Assembly: GCF_030413635.1 (NCBI RefSeq) | Contig: NZ_CP129235.1 | Span: forward strand, 2,232,001 to 2,296,000 | DNA: 64,000 nucleotides | Direction of reading: 5' to 3' | DNA from: Planococcus shenhongbingii | Lineage (GTDB): Bacteria; Bacillota; Bacilli; Bacillales_A; Planococcaceae | Shown here: in pieces, positions 52,574-62,683 of the stretch | Layout of the letters: the number at the start of each line of letters is the position of its first letter | How positions within the stretch are numbered: position 1 is the first letter of the stretch | Made by a program: the position numbers and the translations under genes | Notes under the pieces: generated by a model | Told to the model about the DNA's origin: nothing | The model's database searches: none | The model's input: only the letters and a program-made list of their open reading frames with translations

Positions 52574-54670
52574 TCAGAGGATCTTCATCTTTTTTTGTTT
52601 AGTTATATCGCTTGCAACAATGATTAAATGTTCAACTTCACCATTTTCTCCGATGACGGGAATAACTTTTGCCTCTAAGTAAATCAATGCTTTATTTTTG
52701 TGAATGTAACGATACTGAACAAAATCCGATTTTTTAGTCCCTATGATGTCGTAAAAAGCGCTTTTGACCAACCGTAAATCATCCGGGTATATGAATGAAA
52801 ATAGTGAAGAACCAATTAATTGTTCTGATAGATTTCCCTTTAAAGTTTTACTAGACGGAGATGCATAAAGAAATACACCATTTTTATCTACCACATTAAT
52901 GACATCGCTAATATTTTCAGCTATTAACCTGTAATTGTTTTCACTATGCCGCAGGGCTATCTCTGCATGCTTCCGTTGTGTTATGTCGATGCAGGATGCA
53001 ATGACCTCCACAACCTTCCCCTTTCTAATTATCGAGCGTAAAATTACAAGGTAGTGAATTCCATTTTCCTCACCTTCGTAAGAAATATTTTGCTCTCCTT
53101 TCCATGCCAGTCTATAGTTCCGCTCTATATCGATTGCTTTTTCATAAGGGAAAATCTGCGCAAGTTCTTTGCCTATCACCAGTTCTGGAGTTAATCCTAA
53201 TCGATACAGTAGTTCTCCATCGCATAGGGTATGAATGAAATTCCCATCTTTGTATTTAAATTTAAATATTAGGCCGTCCTGTTGTCGAAAGGTTTCTTGC
53301 AATTCTTGCTTAGTCAATATTAGTTCTCTTTCTAACCATAACCGTTGACTTATCTCACTTGTAAGTCCATGACTTCTAATGCTCTTGTGTAAATCAGGAA
53401 ATTTCAGTTCTAAACTTTTCGCCGGCAAAGGTTTACTTAACAAATAACCTTGAACTTCATCACACAAGTTCTCTTGAAGGAAGTCTAGATGCTCTTTCGT
53501 CTCGACACCTTCTGCAATCACTTGAATGCTCAAGTGATTGGCCATTGAAATAATTGTTTTCACAATGGTCGCATTGCTCGGATCAAGGTGGCAGTCACGA
53601 ATGAAGGACTGATCTATTTTCAGGCGGTCTATGGGAAATTCTTTCAAATAATAAAGGGAACTGTAACCTGTGCCAAAATCATCGATGCTAATTTTTATCC
53701 CTATTTTCTTTAATGCATGTAATTTTTTAATGGAACTTTCGACGTCCATTGTCATACTCTCTGTAATTTCGAGGTCAAGATATTTGGCCTCTAAGTTTGT
53801 TTCAGATAGTATCCTCTCCACAACTTCAACGATATTTGTTTGTGAAAATTGCCGTGAGGAAAGATTGACTGAGATAACCATTGGAGGAAATCCAGCTAAC
53901 TGCCACTTTTTATTTTGTGCACACGCCGTTTTCAATACCCATTCCCCAATCGGAATAATGAGCCCCGTTTCTTCAGCAATTGGAATGAATTGCATAGGGG
54001 AAACCATTCCTCTTTTTGGATGATTCCATCGAATCAGTGCTTCATTTCCAATATATTCTCCTGTACTTAAATGAAGTTGGGGTTGGTAATGAAGCGTCAG
54101 TTGGTCAAGTTCAATTGCTCTGTAGAGTTCCATTTCAAGCTCTAAACCTTCTCGCGTTTTCTCATCCAAGTCAGAAGTATAAAAGTGATAACTGTTATTT
54201 CCATGCTTTTTTGCATAATGTAGAGCAGAATTAGCCATTTCCAATAATATTTCAGTAGTATTACTGGTTTTAGAATACATGCTTATGCCTATACTCGGAT
54301 TGACATACATGTCATGGTGAATATTTTTTAAAGGTTGAGCTATGACTTCTAAAATTATTTTTGCGATTTTTGCGGCTCGTTTAACATTTGTATTTGTTAA
54401 GAGAATAACGAATTTATCTTCTTGCCATCGTGTTAAAATACTATCTGCACCTAAAACCATCTTTATTCGTTCGCTAGCAAGAAGAATAATTGAATTGCTC
54501 GATTCTTGTCCCATCGAGTCTCTGATATTGTTCATTCGTTCTAATTCTAACAATAAAATAGCAGTTTCATTTTTGTCATGTACCAATTCTTTTAAACGTT
54601 TATTTAGAAAATTGCTATTCGGTAATCCAGTTAAGTAGTCTGTATAATTCAAAGGTTGTATGGGTTTCAA
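52574..54670 (-). CDS. GGDEF-EAL-PAS protein with a degenerate GGDEF
   Basis: 698 residues from a TTG that overlaps the stop of a small upstream ORF. A GGDEF-like domain (8-165) has WQEDKF (82-87) in place of GGDEF, so it is probably catalytically dead. The EAL domain (185-430) keeps NEALIRW (EAL at 210-212), DDFGTGYSSL and EGVET, as active c-di-GMP phosphodiesterases do. PAS domains follow, the last at about 570-690 (AENISDVINVVDKNGVFLYA). The PAS-last order is unusual. It likely degrades cyclic di-GMP in response to a cytosolic signal. Confidence 0.88.
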   Translation of the reverse strand: MKPIQPLNYTDYLTGLPNSNFLNKRLKELVHDKNETAILLLELERMNNIRDSMGQESSNSIILLASERIKMVLGADSILTRWQEDKFVILLTNTNVKRAAKIAKIILEVIAQPLKNIHHDMYVNPSIGISMYSKTSNTTEILLEMANSALHYAKKHGNNSYHFYTSDLDEKTREGLELEMELYRAIELDQLTLHYQPQLHLSTGEYIGNEALIRWNHPKRGMVSPMQFIPIAEETGLIIPIGEWVLKTACAQNKKWQLAGFPPMVISVNLSSRQFSQTNIVEVVERILSETNLEAKYLDLEITESMTMDVESSIKKLHALKKIGIKISIDDFGTGYSSLYYLKEFPIDRLKIDQSFIRDCHLDPSNATIVKTIISMANHLSIQVIAEGVETKEHLDFLQENLCDEVQGYLLSKPLPAKSLELKFPDLHKSIRSHGLTSEISQRLWLERELILTKQELQETFRQQDGLIFKFKYKDGNFIHTLCDGELLYRLGLTPELVIGKELAQIFPYEKAIDIERNYRLAWKGEQNISYEGEENGIHYLVILRSIIRKGKVVEVIASCIDITQRKHAEIALRHSENNYRLIAENISDVINVVDKNGVFLYASPSSKTLKGNLSEQLIGSSLFSFIYPDDLRLVKSAFYDIIGTKKSDFVQYRYIHKNKALIYLEAKVIPVIGENGEVEHLIIVASDITKQKKMKIL

Positions 54671-54843
54671 TTTTTTTCATCCATTAGTAATTCTCCAAGA
54701 GTAAGTGCCGATACTTTTTTTAACTTATTTGTAAGAAATAATTTTGCATCAATGTTAAACGCCGTAAATGAAGTAAGTAAGAGAATGATGAGTGAGAATA
54801 AAACAAGTAAAACCTGCCAATGTATAACTAATATGTGTTCCAT
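54667..54843 (-). CDS. 58-residue membrane protein coupled to the GGDEF-EAL gene
   Basis: ATG at 54843 with AAAGGAG upstream. One membrane helix (VLLVLFSLIILLLTSFTAFN, residues 11-30), then a basic helix. Its TGA overlaps the TTG start of the downstream gene (TTGA), a classic coupling arrangement. The SFTAFNIDAKLF end recalls the last helix of an MHYT sensor domain, so this may be what is left of the sensor of the downstream protein. Speculative but the ORF and its signals are clear. Confidence 0.55.
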   Translation of the reverse strand: MEHILVIHWQVLLVLFSLIILLLTSFTAFNIDAKLFLTNKLKKVSALTLGELLMDEKN

Positions 54844-55412
54844 CGTATTTATTTAACTCCTTTAGTAAAGTTATTTACACAGTAAACTTTTTATAAAATT
54901 AACACTATTTAACAATTTTATAAATAAAATAGAATGCAGAATTAACAATACCACTAATAAAGTCCTAATAAGTTATATATTGAAAAAATGTTTTTAAAAG
55001 CCCCAGTTTTCTATTTATCTAAGTGACATCACATAAGGAAAAGCGTTATCTGAAAGTAACGGACTCATCGAGATCAAATCACCGTATTACCATCTTCTAT
55101 AACATTCCAAAGTTTATTCGGTAAGCATCTATTCCATTAATTTACTTGAGTTCTCCAACAAGATCGAAAAAAAGTGTTACAAGCGCAAGAATAGAATTTA
55201 TCTATTACACATAAATATTGACGGTCTCAGACAGATACTCACACTCCAAAAGTGTGACTACTTTGAGGGGAGTTTTTCCAATCTCTTTTCCTAGAAGTGA
55301 TGTACTAACTTGAGCAAACAAAAACCCCAATAATAGGGACTATTTAGCTGTCCTATTATTGGGGTTTTTTCTGTGTTAATGTTTTTTCGGCTCAAATCCT
55401 TAAGTATAAACT
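54844..55412. other. Spacer with an orphan terminator and decayed DNA
   Basis: No intact gene. On the minus strand 55020-55180 reads protein-like words (INGIDAYRINFGML, DLDESVTFR) broken by several stops. A strong hairpin AAAAACCCCAATAATAGG / CCTATTATTGGGGTTTTTT at 55321-55371 has T runs on both strands. Confidence 0.4.
55321..55371. terminator. Orphan bidirectional terminator
   Basis: 18-base arms AAAAACCCCAATAATAGG / CCTATTATTGGGGTTTTT with no gene ending nearby on either strand. Confidence 0.8.
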
Positions 55413-55536
55413 GTTCGTAAAAGTACACTTATACAGACAGAAGAGGAAGAGCAATGCTAAATCGGCATCGCCCTTCCCCTTTGTATTTTGCTATTTAAAT
55501 TCCTGCTACTTCTGATAACCCCGTATATGTTAACTC
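55413..55536. repeat. Dispersed hairpin element, copy R7
   Basis: TGTTCGTAAAAGTACACTTA, TACAGACAGAAGAGGAAGAG, hairpin around ATGCTAAATCGGCAT, CCTTTGTATTTTGCTATT, then CTACTTCTGATAACCCCGTA and TATGTTAACT. It is the fullest copy of the family. Confidence 0.8.
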
Positions 55537-55643
55537 ATAACTGCCGCTATTATAATTGAGTAGTTCATTATTTCCTTGTGAAGCATCTGAAAAAAATTAA
55601 GTCATTTTTCTTCCCCGATTATTCCCCCCTAGCTTCAATTAGT

Positions 55644-56639
55644 TCAATTTTTCTTCTTTCTTCTATTTCCCAGCAAGAACATGATCATCCCAAAGGCGAC
55701 TGCGATGCTAATCCAGATCCACATTGGGATTCCGGCATCTTCTTCTACAACGGCTGTTGGATTAACGACTTCGGCATATTCCGCAACTTCCTCGCTAGAA
55801 ATCTCAAAAGGTTCTTCCACTTCAATCACCTGGTCTCCGGCATGGCCGTTTGCCACTAAAGTGTAATTGCCGTCTTTAAGTTCTTCATGGTTCCAGGCAA
55901 ACGGAAAACGGATCTTCGATTTCGGAGCCATATTGAACGTCGTGACAGTACCGCCGAAAAGCTCAGCTCCGGTATTGTCCAAAACCGAATAGGTCCACTC
56001 GACATCACCTTGGATCAAATGCGCATCGTTGATCGTTTCCAAATACACTTGCGCAGTAGGCGCAGTAAATCCGGCTTTTCCTGTTGAAAAATCCGGTTCC
56101 GCGTTGGTCGGCAGGTTCAATTGGATGGCGAGGGCATAAGTGGTCTCTATTTTCATCACAAAGTTCGCTTCGTCTTTCCCAAGTTCTTTGCCTTCCTCTT
56201 CAACGGCTTCTTCCACTTGTGTCACTTGGATGCCGCCAAGGATCGTTTGGGCATCGGTTTCCGGCACCGTCACTTGGATCGGCAAATCCATCGAGTCGTT
56301 TGCCGGGATGGTCACCGTTTCTTCTGTTTTCATAGCATCTGCTAGCAGAATGGCATCCTCCAGCAGTATCGTATCTTCCGAATCGACACTTTCATCGTAA
56401 AAGATGCCGCCGGCCGGATTCGTATAGGCATTGGCTTTTTCCACCCGGACCGTAATCGGCGTGTCTTCGTTATTTTGGAGCTTCAACTGGGAATTCAGTA
56501 CTCGCCTGCAGTGACATACACGATTGAAATACGGGCATGGCAGCCATAATAAAAAAACCTTGCCCGAATCTGCGTAGGTCGCACAGAATACGGAACAAGA
56601 CCTTAATAAAAGCATAAAATTTTTTATATAACCTTTCAT
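55644..56639 (-). CDS. WxL-interacting (DUF916/DUF3324) surface protein, damaged N-terminus
   Basis: 331 residues. From about residue 52 it is a good DUF916-DUF3324 protein: QLKLQNNEDTPITVRVEKAN, NPAGGIFYDE, IPANDSMDLPIQVTVPETDA, QTILGGIQVTQVE, SKIRFPFAWNHEELKDGNYT. It ends in a membrane anchor (IPMWIWISIAVAFGMIMFLL, then NRRKKKN). These proteins hold WxL proteins at the Gram-positive surface. The first 50 residues are not a clean signal peptide: expected words (signal, YFN.., VTAGEY) lie in alternating frames, so small indels have scrambled this part. Export is doubtful. Confidence 0.75.
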   Translation of the reverse strand: MKGYIKNFMLLLRSCSVFCATYADSGKVFLLWLPCPYFNRVCHCRRVLNSQLKLQNNEDTPITVRVEKANAYTNPAGGIFYDESVDSEDTILLEDAILLADAMKTEETVTIPANDSMDLPIQVTVPETDAQTILGGIQVTQVEEAVEEEGKELGKDEANFVMKIETTYALAIQLNLPTNAEPDFSTGKAGFTAPTAQVYLETINDAHLIQGDVEWTYSVLDNTGAELFGGTVTTFNMAPKSKIRFPFAWNHEELKDGNYTLVANGHAGDQVIEVEEPFEISSEEVAEYAEVVNPTAVVEEDAGIPMWIWISIAVAFGMIMFLLGNRRKKKN

Positions 56640-56666
56640 TCACAAGCAAGCTTCTCCTGCTTTTGA

Positions 56667-58253
56667 TTAAGAGGAAATTGTAATCCGGTTTCTTCCTCCT
56701 GACTTTGATTCGTATAATGCTTGATCCGCTAATCGAAAAAGTTCGTCCCCCGAACTGGCATGAGTCGGAAATTCTGAAAGTCCGAGTGACACGGTGACCG
56801 TTTTTCCTGGAATAATCTGAATACCTTCTATTCTTTCGCGGATCTTTTCCGCTAAGTGAGAAGCTCCTAAAGCATCGGTATCCGACAGAAGAAGGACAAA
56901 TTCTTCTCCTCCATAGCGAAAACAGTAGTCTTGTTTCCGGATGATGGTTTGAATCATCGCTGCCATCGTTTTTAAGGCTTCGTCACCCATTTGATGTCCA
57001 TATGTGTCATTAATGGATTTAAAGTGATCGATATCCAACACCAGCAGCGAAAAAAGCTGCCTTTCGCTTGCCCAGCGGTTTAACACTTCGTCCAATTTCC
57101 GTCGGTTCGGCAACCCGGTCAATGAATCAGTGAGCGCGGACTGAGTAAGCTCCTGGTTGTTTTTTTCCAGTAGGTCAAGGGCGATGGCTACACTTTTTGT
57201 CAGGAGGTCGGCTTCCCGGTTCCAATGCGGCTCCATTAGCTTATCCCGGAGGGGCTGAGAAACCTCCTTTCCCTCAGCCAATCGGTTGACCAGGTCAGCC
57301 AACCGGATAAAGGGAGCTGCCAACTTGCGAGCGATAAAGATCGACAAAAGAAGCAGCAGCAGAAATGGCAACAACCCATTCAGCAGCAATTGTTGAAGCT
57401 GATCCATCAACAAATCGTGCACAGACGAATAAGGGGTTTGCTGCACAATCCCCCATCCTGCTCCCGGTACATAACTGTAAGCGGCCAGCATCGGAATCCC
57501 TTTCGTATTGGTAACCAATTCCATTCCGCTTTTTCCATGGGTTAATTTTTGAACGATCGGATTCTGATAGACGCTTTCTCCGATCAATTTACGTTCCGGA
57601 TGGAACAAGAGGGTCCCTTTCGGACCAACAACAAAATAGTAGGAGCCATATTTTTCAACCGCATCATTTCCAAGGATGTGATTCAAGACGTTTTCCTCTT
57701 GAAGATAAATCGTTCCGCCAATCATCCCTCGATAAGTTCCATCTTTTGAGTAAAAAGGTTGGTTCATCAAGATGAGCAAGCGTCTAGTCGGCCCAAAATA
57801 CGGCGTTGTCACTCCTGGCTTTTTCGAGTCCAGCACATCTTTTGTTACTCCAGACGTTATTTTTGTCCCTTCCAATCCGACGCTCACAGGACTGATTGTT
57901 CGAACAAGTCCGGTTTCATCCACCCATGACAGAGAGTTGAAATACCCGCTGCTTGTTCGCAGAAGTTCTAATTGCTCGTGGATTTCCTGATCCGTCATGT
58001 CCTCGTGAGTTTCAAGGAATTCGACCGTGGATTCCAAATTGGTTCTCATCGAACCGAATAATGATTCAACGGAATGGCTCATCTTATCCGCTTTGGAGTA
58101 ATTGAGGGATAAATAAGTGGCCATCAACGATTCCTTATTGGACTGATGAAACGAGACGGTAAGGATGAGCAAAGTGAGAATGACAGAAGCAGCTACAAGT
58201 ACAGTCAGCAAGGTCGCCAAGTTCATTTTGCGGGTATTGATTAATTTCTTCAT
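56667..58253 (-). CDS. Membrane diguanylate cyclase with dCache sensor
   Basis: 528 residues. AAAGGAG lies before the ATG. Helix 1 (about 13-35), an extracellular double Cache-like sensor (about 40-285; SWVDETGLVRTISPVSVGLE, GMIGGTIYLQEENVLNHILG), helix 2 (about 290-312), a HAMP-like linker (RKLAAPFIRLADLVNRLAEG), then GGDEF from about 370. The active site is GGEEF (448-452), and RKQD five residues before it is an RxxD inhibitory site. It makes cyclic di-GMP in response to an external ligand. It is next to, and on the same strand as, the WxL-type surface protein. Confidence 0.92.
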   Translation of the reverse strand: MKKLINTRKMNLATLLTVLVAASVILTLLILTVSFHQSNKESLMATYLSLNYSKADKMSHSVESLFGSMRTNLESTVEFLETHEDMTDQEIHEQLELLRTSSGYFNSLSWVDETGLVRTISPVSVGLEGTKITSGVTKDVLDSKKPGVTTPYFGPTRRLLILMNQPFYSKDGTYRGMIGGTIYLQEENVLNHILGNDAVEKYGSYYFVVGPKGTLLFHPERKLIGESVYQNPIVQKLTHGKSGMELVTNTKGIPMLAAYSYVPGAGWGIVQQTPYSSVHDLLMDQLQQLLLNGLLPFLLLLLLSIFIARKLAAPFIRLADLVNRLAEGKEVSQPLRDKLMEPHWNREADLLTKSVAIALDLLEKNNQELTQSALTDSLTGLPNRRKLDEVLNRWASERQLFSLLVLDIDHFKSINDTYGHQMGDEALKTMAAMIQTIIRKQDYCFRYGGEEFVLLLSDTDALGASHLAEKIRERIEGIQIIPGKTVTVSLGLSEFPTHASSGDELFRLADQALYESKSGGRNRITISS

Positions 58254-59188
58254 TTAAATATCTCCTTTATTCATTCAAAAATATTGCATATAATTGTAAC
58301 TTTTGAAATATGAATATATAGAAATCTATAGTTCAATGTACTTGTTTTCGATTATAATATCTTCAGTATATAGATTTCACAATTTAAATTATATAGGTAG
58401 AAAACAATGTGCAAGGAAATATTTGGATTGTTCAAATTTAAAAATTAGATGAAATGGCGTAAAAAAATCAGAAATTTAGTCAATTTCGATAAATATTTAA
58501 TTGGTAAATTACTTAAAAATAAACTAAGTTGTTTTTTATGCCCCAGTTTATTAATAGATAGTTGAATGAACGTGTACTTGTATTTGAGTAAATTACTTTC
58601 GTTGGATATACCGACGAAAGTTAAAGACAAAGCTAGTTGTAGAACCCCTTATAAATTGGAAAAATCAATATTCCACTAGTTCAAATTTTATGCCGTGAAG
58701 AAACATTTGCTAGGGCAGGTTTAGCACTAATCTTTACAGAAAGTACATGAATAAAATGAAAAAGGAAGAGAAAATGCTCATGGTTAGCATCTTCTCTTCC
58801 TTTGCATATTAACTCTTAAATCCGAAAAAATAAAGAAATCTATAAATTACAACATTTTATATTTGGTTATTTAGACCTATTTTATGTTCTACACTATAGC
58901 CATATGATACTCGTTAATGTGATATCAATTAATTATAAAGTATAGGTTTTTTATTATGACTGGAATAAAAAAGATATGTTAGTTTCGGCAAGGAAATCAA
59001 TCCATGGTCATATTTTATGGGAACCTTCGCTATCCGATTCTAATATAAAAGAATAAAAAAATTCATTGGAAAAACTATTGAAGTTATACCATTGACAAAA
59101 GCAGAAACGATGGGTGCCTCGGAAAAATTTCACTGGACTTCTCAATGACCGGTTAAATTTGCAAAAATGAAGTCAGGAGTGGAAAACA
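58254..59188. other. Divergent intergenic region, about 930 bases
   Basis: AT-rich, no gene seen. A dyad ACTTTCGT / ACGAAAGT at 58598-58621 could be an operator. A hairpin GGAAGAGAAAATGC / GCATCTTCTCTTCC at 58758-58803 resembles the dispersed elements but lacks their flanks. Confidence 0.4.
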
Positions 59189-61243
59189 GTGAAAGAAGAG
59201 AAGGGCCAAATTCAAGCTAAGATGAATACGATGGACGAATTCTTGGTTGCCATTGATGAAAACGGAACGATTCTGAGTGTAAATCAGGTGTGGATTGATT
59301 TTTGTATGGCTAATGAGATAGAAGAATCCCTCTGGAAAACAGGGGCTAATTATTTTGAACAGCTGATAACTTGTGGAAAAGAAAGTGAACTTCAAGCCAT
59401 CAAACAAGTAATATCGCAGGAGATAGGCGAGTATACCGAGATGTATCCTTTTCTATTGAAAGATAATGTCGTTCAATGGCTGGAAGTGAAGGTGCGCGCC
59501 GTTGCATTAGCCCCTGGCCATAAACGCGGAGCCCTTTTATACCATAAACCCATCGGCCTCCACTCCGATCAGCTGATCACTGCTGAAATTGTTTTGGAAA
59601 GCATGTCTGAAGGATTTGTGTTGTTGAACGAACAGCGGAAGTTCACATTTCTTAATGAGATGGCAGAGAAGCTGCTTCAGTGCGAACGGGAAAAGGTGGT
59701 TGGCCGTGGAGTGCTGGAACTATTTCCGGAAGCACTCGAATCGTCATTCCGTTACCAGTATGAGCGAGCTTTGAGAGAGCAGGATGTGCTGGAATTTATC
59801 GACTACTACCAACCGCTTGATACCTGGCTTCAAATTAAAATATATCCGTTGAAGAAGGGCGGTTTGGCCATTTATTTACAGGATGTCAGTGAACGGAAGA
59901 AAATAGAAGGAAAATTGGCGGAATCTGCTTACTATGATTATTTGACCGGATTGCCCAACCGCCGGTTGCTTTTTCAAACAGCCCGTTCGCTGATTGAACA
60001 GCAGAAACAGTTTTTTGTCTTTCATTTGAACATCGATAATTTATATTTTGTTAACGCTGTTCATCACTACAAGGCGGGCGATACCATCATGAAGAAATTC
60101 GCGGAAGAACTCAAAAGGTTTTCAAGCGAAACGTGTCAGGTGGGCCGGCTGGACGGCAATGAGTTTATTGTTTTACGGGAAGTCAGCCAAAAAGAAGATG
60201 TAGTGGATGTCGCTAAACAGATGGAAGCAATTTTCCAACAGCCTGTTGTCTTGGAAAATTCACAAAAAATCCATGTCAGTGTGAGTATTGGAATTGCCTG
60301 CTTTCCCTTTGATGCCCAAACATTGGATGAATTGTTTTCTTGTGCCGAAATTGCGATGTATGAAGCTAAACATGTTCCCGGCTCTTTTCACTCTTTTTTC
60401 CATCCCATGATGAGGGCTTCCTATAATCGGAAATTAGCTATTGAAGAAGGGTTGACCGGGGATTTAAAGGCAAATGGCTTTTATTACACTTTGCAGCCGC
60501 AAATTGATGGGAATTCGGGTGAACTCATTGGCGCGGAAGTCCTTTCCCGTTGGGCCCATCCGGAATTCGGCGAAATTTCACCGCTGGAATTTATTCAAGC
60601 AGCTGAGGAGTCAAGCCACATCGTTCCGCTGACTTCTCATCTGCTTGCTGAAGTGTTTACGCAAATTAAGGAATGGGAAGTAAAATTTGGCTGGAACCTG
60701 CGCACCGCCATCAATATGACGCCTTCCCTGCTCGGCAATCCCGTATTTTTCGATGACTTTTTTAAATTGATGGAACAACATGAAATCCATCCGAAGCTTA
60801 TGGAAATTGAAATTACCGAACAGGCCGAACTGACCTATTCACCCCAAACACTCAAAAATTTGCTTCTCTGCAAATCCAAAGGCATTTCCATCGCCATCGA
60901 CGATTTCGGTACAGGATTTTCCATGATTTCCTACTTGACTCACTTTCCCATTAATAAAATTAAAATCGACAAGTCTTTCGTTGAAAAAATTGGGCAGGAT
61001 CGGAAATCGGAAGCGGTCCTGAAATCGCTGATTCACTTGGCCAAAAGCATCGAATGCGATTTAGTGGCTGAAGGGGTGGAACGGATCGAGGAAGCGGAAT
61101 TTCTTCAAGCAAATGACTGCAGTATCTTTCAAGGTTACCTGTATGACAAGCCTTTAACCGTCAAAGACTTTGAAGCGAAGTACTTGCCGACTCGTTCTGA
61201 CTTTACTGCCCTGCAAACTGTCGAAAATCCCTCTTCAAGATGA
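59189..61243 (+). CDS. PAS-PAS-GGDEF-EAL protein, both catalytic motifs changed
   Basis: 684 residues from a GTG with CAGGAG before it. Two PAS domains (about 13-120 and 125-235; FLVAIDENGTILSVNQVWID, SMSEGFVLLNEQRKFTFLNE), GGDEF-like (about 245-405) with LDGNEF instead of GGDEF, and EAL-like (about 425-670) with AEVLSRW instead of EAL. DDFGTGFSMI and EGVER are kept. The changed active-site words suggest weak or no synthesis; the EVL form can still occur in active phosphodiesterases. No membrane helix. It may act as a c-di-GMP-responsive regulator. Confidence 0.88.
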   Translation: MKEEKGQIQAKMNTMDEFLVAIDENGTILSVNQVWIDFCMANEIEESLWKTGANYFEQLITCGKESELQAIKQVISQEIGEYTEMYPFLLKDNVVQWLEVKVRAVALAPGHKRGALLYHKPIGLHSDQLITAEIVLESMSEGFVLLNEQRKFTFLNEMAEKLLQCEREKVVGRGVLELFPEALESSFRYQYERALREQDVLEFIDYYQPLDTWLQIKIYPLKKGGLAIYLQDVSERKKIEGKLAESAYYDYLTGLPNRRLLFQTARSLIEQQKQFFVFHLNIDNLYFVNAVHHYKAGDTIMKKFAEELKRFSSETCQVGRLDGNEFIVLREVSQKEDVVDVAKQMEAIFQQPVVLENSQKIHVSVSIGIACFPFDAQTLDELFSCAEIAMYEAKHVPGSFHSFFHPMMRASYNRKLAIEEGLTGDLKANGFYYTLQPQIDGNSGELIGAEVLSRWAHPEFGEISPLEFIQAAEESSHIVPLTSHLLAEVFTQIKEWEVKFGWNLRTAINMTPSLLGNPVFFDDFFKLMEQHEIHPKLMEIEITEQAELTYSPQTLKNLLLCKSKGISIAIDDFGTGFSMISYLTHFPINKIKIDKSFVEKIGQDRKSEAVLKSLIHLAKSIECDLVAEGVERIEEAEFLQANDCSIFQGYLYDKPLTVKDFEAKYLPTRSDFTALQTVENPSSR

Positions 61244-61733
61244 AAGCAATCAAAATTATTGATTAAGAGATCAAATCTGTTTGATCGATGAAAATGGAAT
61301 GATCTGTTTTGCCAATAAAGAATGGAATCGGTTTGCACTAAACAATGGCGGAACGTTATCCAGCTGCGGCATCGGCGCCAATTACCTTCAACAGTGCGAA
61401 AAAGAACCGGCGGTATTTCAAGGGCTGCAGACTATCCTAGCCGGAGACGCCGACTGTTTCAACTTTGAATATCCTTGCCACTCCCCTTCGGTCAGAAGAT
61501 GGTTTTTGATGCAAGCTACCCCTCTTCAAACAAATGAGGAGGGCATTGCAGGAGTGGTCATTCGCCACGTGGATATTACTAAACAAAAGCTCCTGGAACT
61601 CCAGCTAAAAGAATTTGCAGAAAAGGATCCCTTGACTTCGCTGTTTAATCGACGCTATTTTGAAGCGCAACTAACAAAAGAAGTGAGTCGCGCCGTTCAA
61701 CACGGCACAAAGAATCATGAACTTAAAATATAA
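61244..61733 (+). pseudogene. Truncated PAS-GGDEF protein
   Basis: From a TTG at 61281 (no good ribosome site; in-frame protein-like LRDQIC precedes it) it reads LIDENGMICFANKEWNRFAL, a PAS domain ending GVVIRHVDITKQKLLELQLK, then the start of a GGDEF domain (FAEKDPLTSLFNRRYFEAQL, TKEVSRAVQHGT). It stops after NHELKI, before any catalytic residue. It resembles the PAS of the preceding gene (ENG, CG.GANY), so it may be a partial duplicate. Confidence 0.7.
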
Positions 61734-61864
61734 CAATCGGATAAAATTTACTTCCTGAAATGTGGCAAGATAAGCATATGGTAATAAAAGTATAAATAAG
61801 ACATTAAGAATCCATGTAAAATGATCGATCTAATGAAAAGGGAAAGAAATATGGGGTGAAATGA

Positions 61865-62683
61865 ATGGTTGATATAATAAAAAGAAACAATGTCCTAATG
61901 ACAGGGAACGGAGAAAAACAAATCATTTTTGGCCATGGATTCGGTTGTGACCAAACGGTATGGAAAGAGGTAATAAAAGAGCTTAAACAGGAGTACCGGG
62001 TAATCACATTCGATTATGTGGGTTCTGGCCGAAGCGATAAGGGAGCATACTCACAAGAGCGGTATAGTACGCTCCACGGGTATAAGCAGGATCTTCTCGA
62101 TGTATGCGATTCAATCGGCGAGGGCCCTTTTTTCTTTGTCGGACATTCAGTCAGTAGTATGATCGGGATGCTTGCAGCGATTGAACGCCCGGAATTATTC
62201 AGCAACCTTGTTATGGTCGCGCCGTCACCCTATTACATGAACGAGCCTGGTTATCAAGGTGGTTTAGATAAAACGGACATTGATGAATTACTTGAGTTAA
62301 TGGGAGTGAATTATAAACAATGGGCAAAATATTTGGCTCCACTAATCATGTTAAACGAAGATCAGCCCGAACTGGTAGATAGCTTTGAAGAGCTGCTTTG
62401 TTCGAATGATCCAAAAATCGCACGAGAATTTGCGGAAGTGACTTTTAGATCGGATGTACGGGCAGAACTCAAGAAGCTGTTGGTGCCGACCTTGATCATG
62501 CAAACTCGATATGATGCCATTGTTCCGAGTGAAATCGGCCATTATATTCATGCACAAATCCCAAAAAGCCGGTTTGTTGTGATGAAGGCTACGGGACATA
62601 ACCCTCATATAAGTGATGCTGAAGAAACCGTCGCTTTCATAAAAGAGTATTTAAGCCCGTCGGGGGATGGTAAAAATGGATAG
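61865..62683 (+). CDS. rsbQ: RsbQ-like alpha/beta hydrolase
   Basis: 272 residues, the size and layout of RsbQ. Oxyanion strand IIFGHGFGCDQTVWKEVIKE, nucleophile elbow VGHSVSSMIG with Ser95, acid Asp in MQTRYDAIVPSEIGHYI, and His in KATGHNPHISDAEET. RsbQ in Bacillus works with the PAS domain of RsbP to sense energy stress, probably by making or handling a small ligand. Here it overlaps the start of a PAS-GGDEF gene by a few bases, so it likely serves that protein instead. GGGTGAAATG precedes the ATG. Confidence 0.88.
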   Translation: MVDIIKRNNVLMTGNGEKQIIFGHGFGCDQTVWKEVIKELKQEYRVITFDYVGSGRSDKGAYSQERYSTLHGYKQDLLDVCDSIGEGPFFFVGHSVSSMIGMLAAIERPELFSNLVMVAPSPYYMNEPGYQGGLDKTDIDELLELMGVNYKQWAKYLAPLIMLNEDQPELVDSFEELLCSNDPKIAREFAEVTFRSDVRAELKKLLVPTLIMQTRYDAIVPSEIGHYIHAQIPKSRFVVMKATGHNPHISDAEETVAFIKEYLSPSGDGKNG

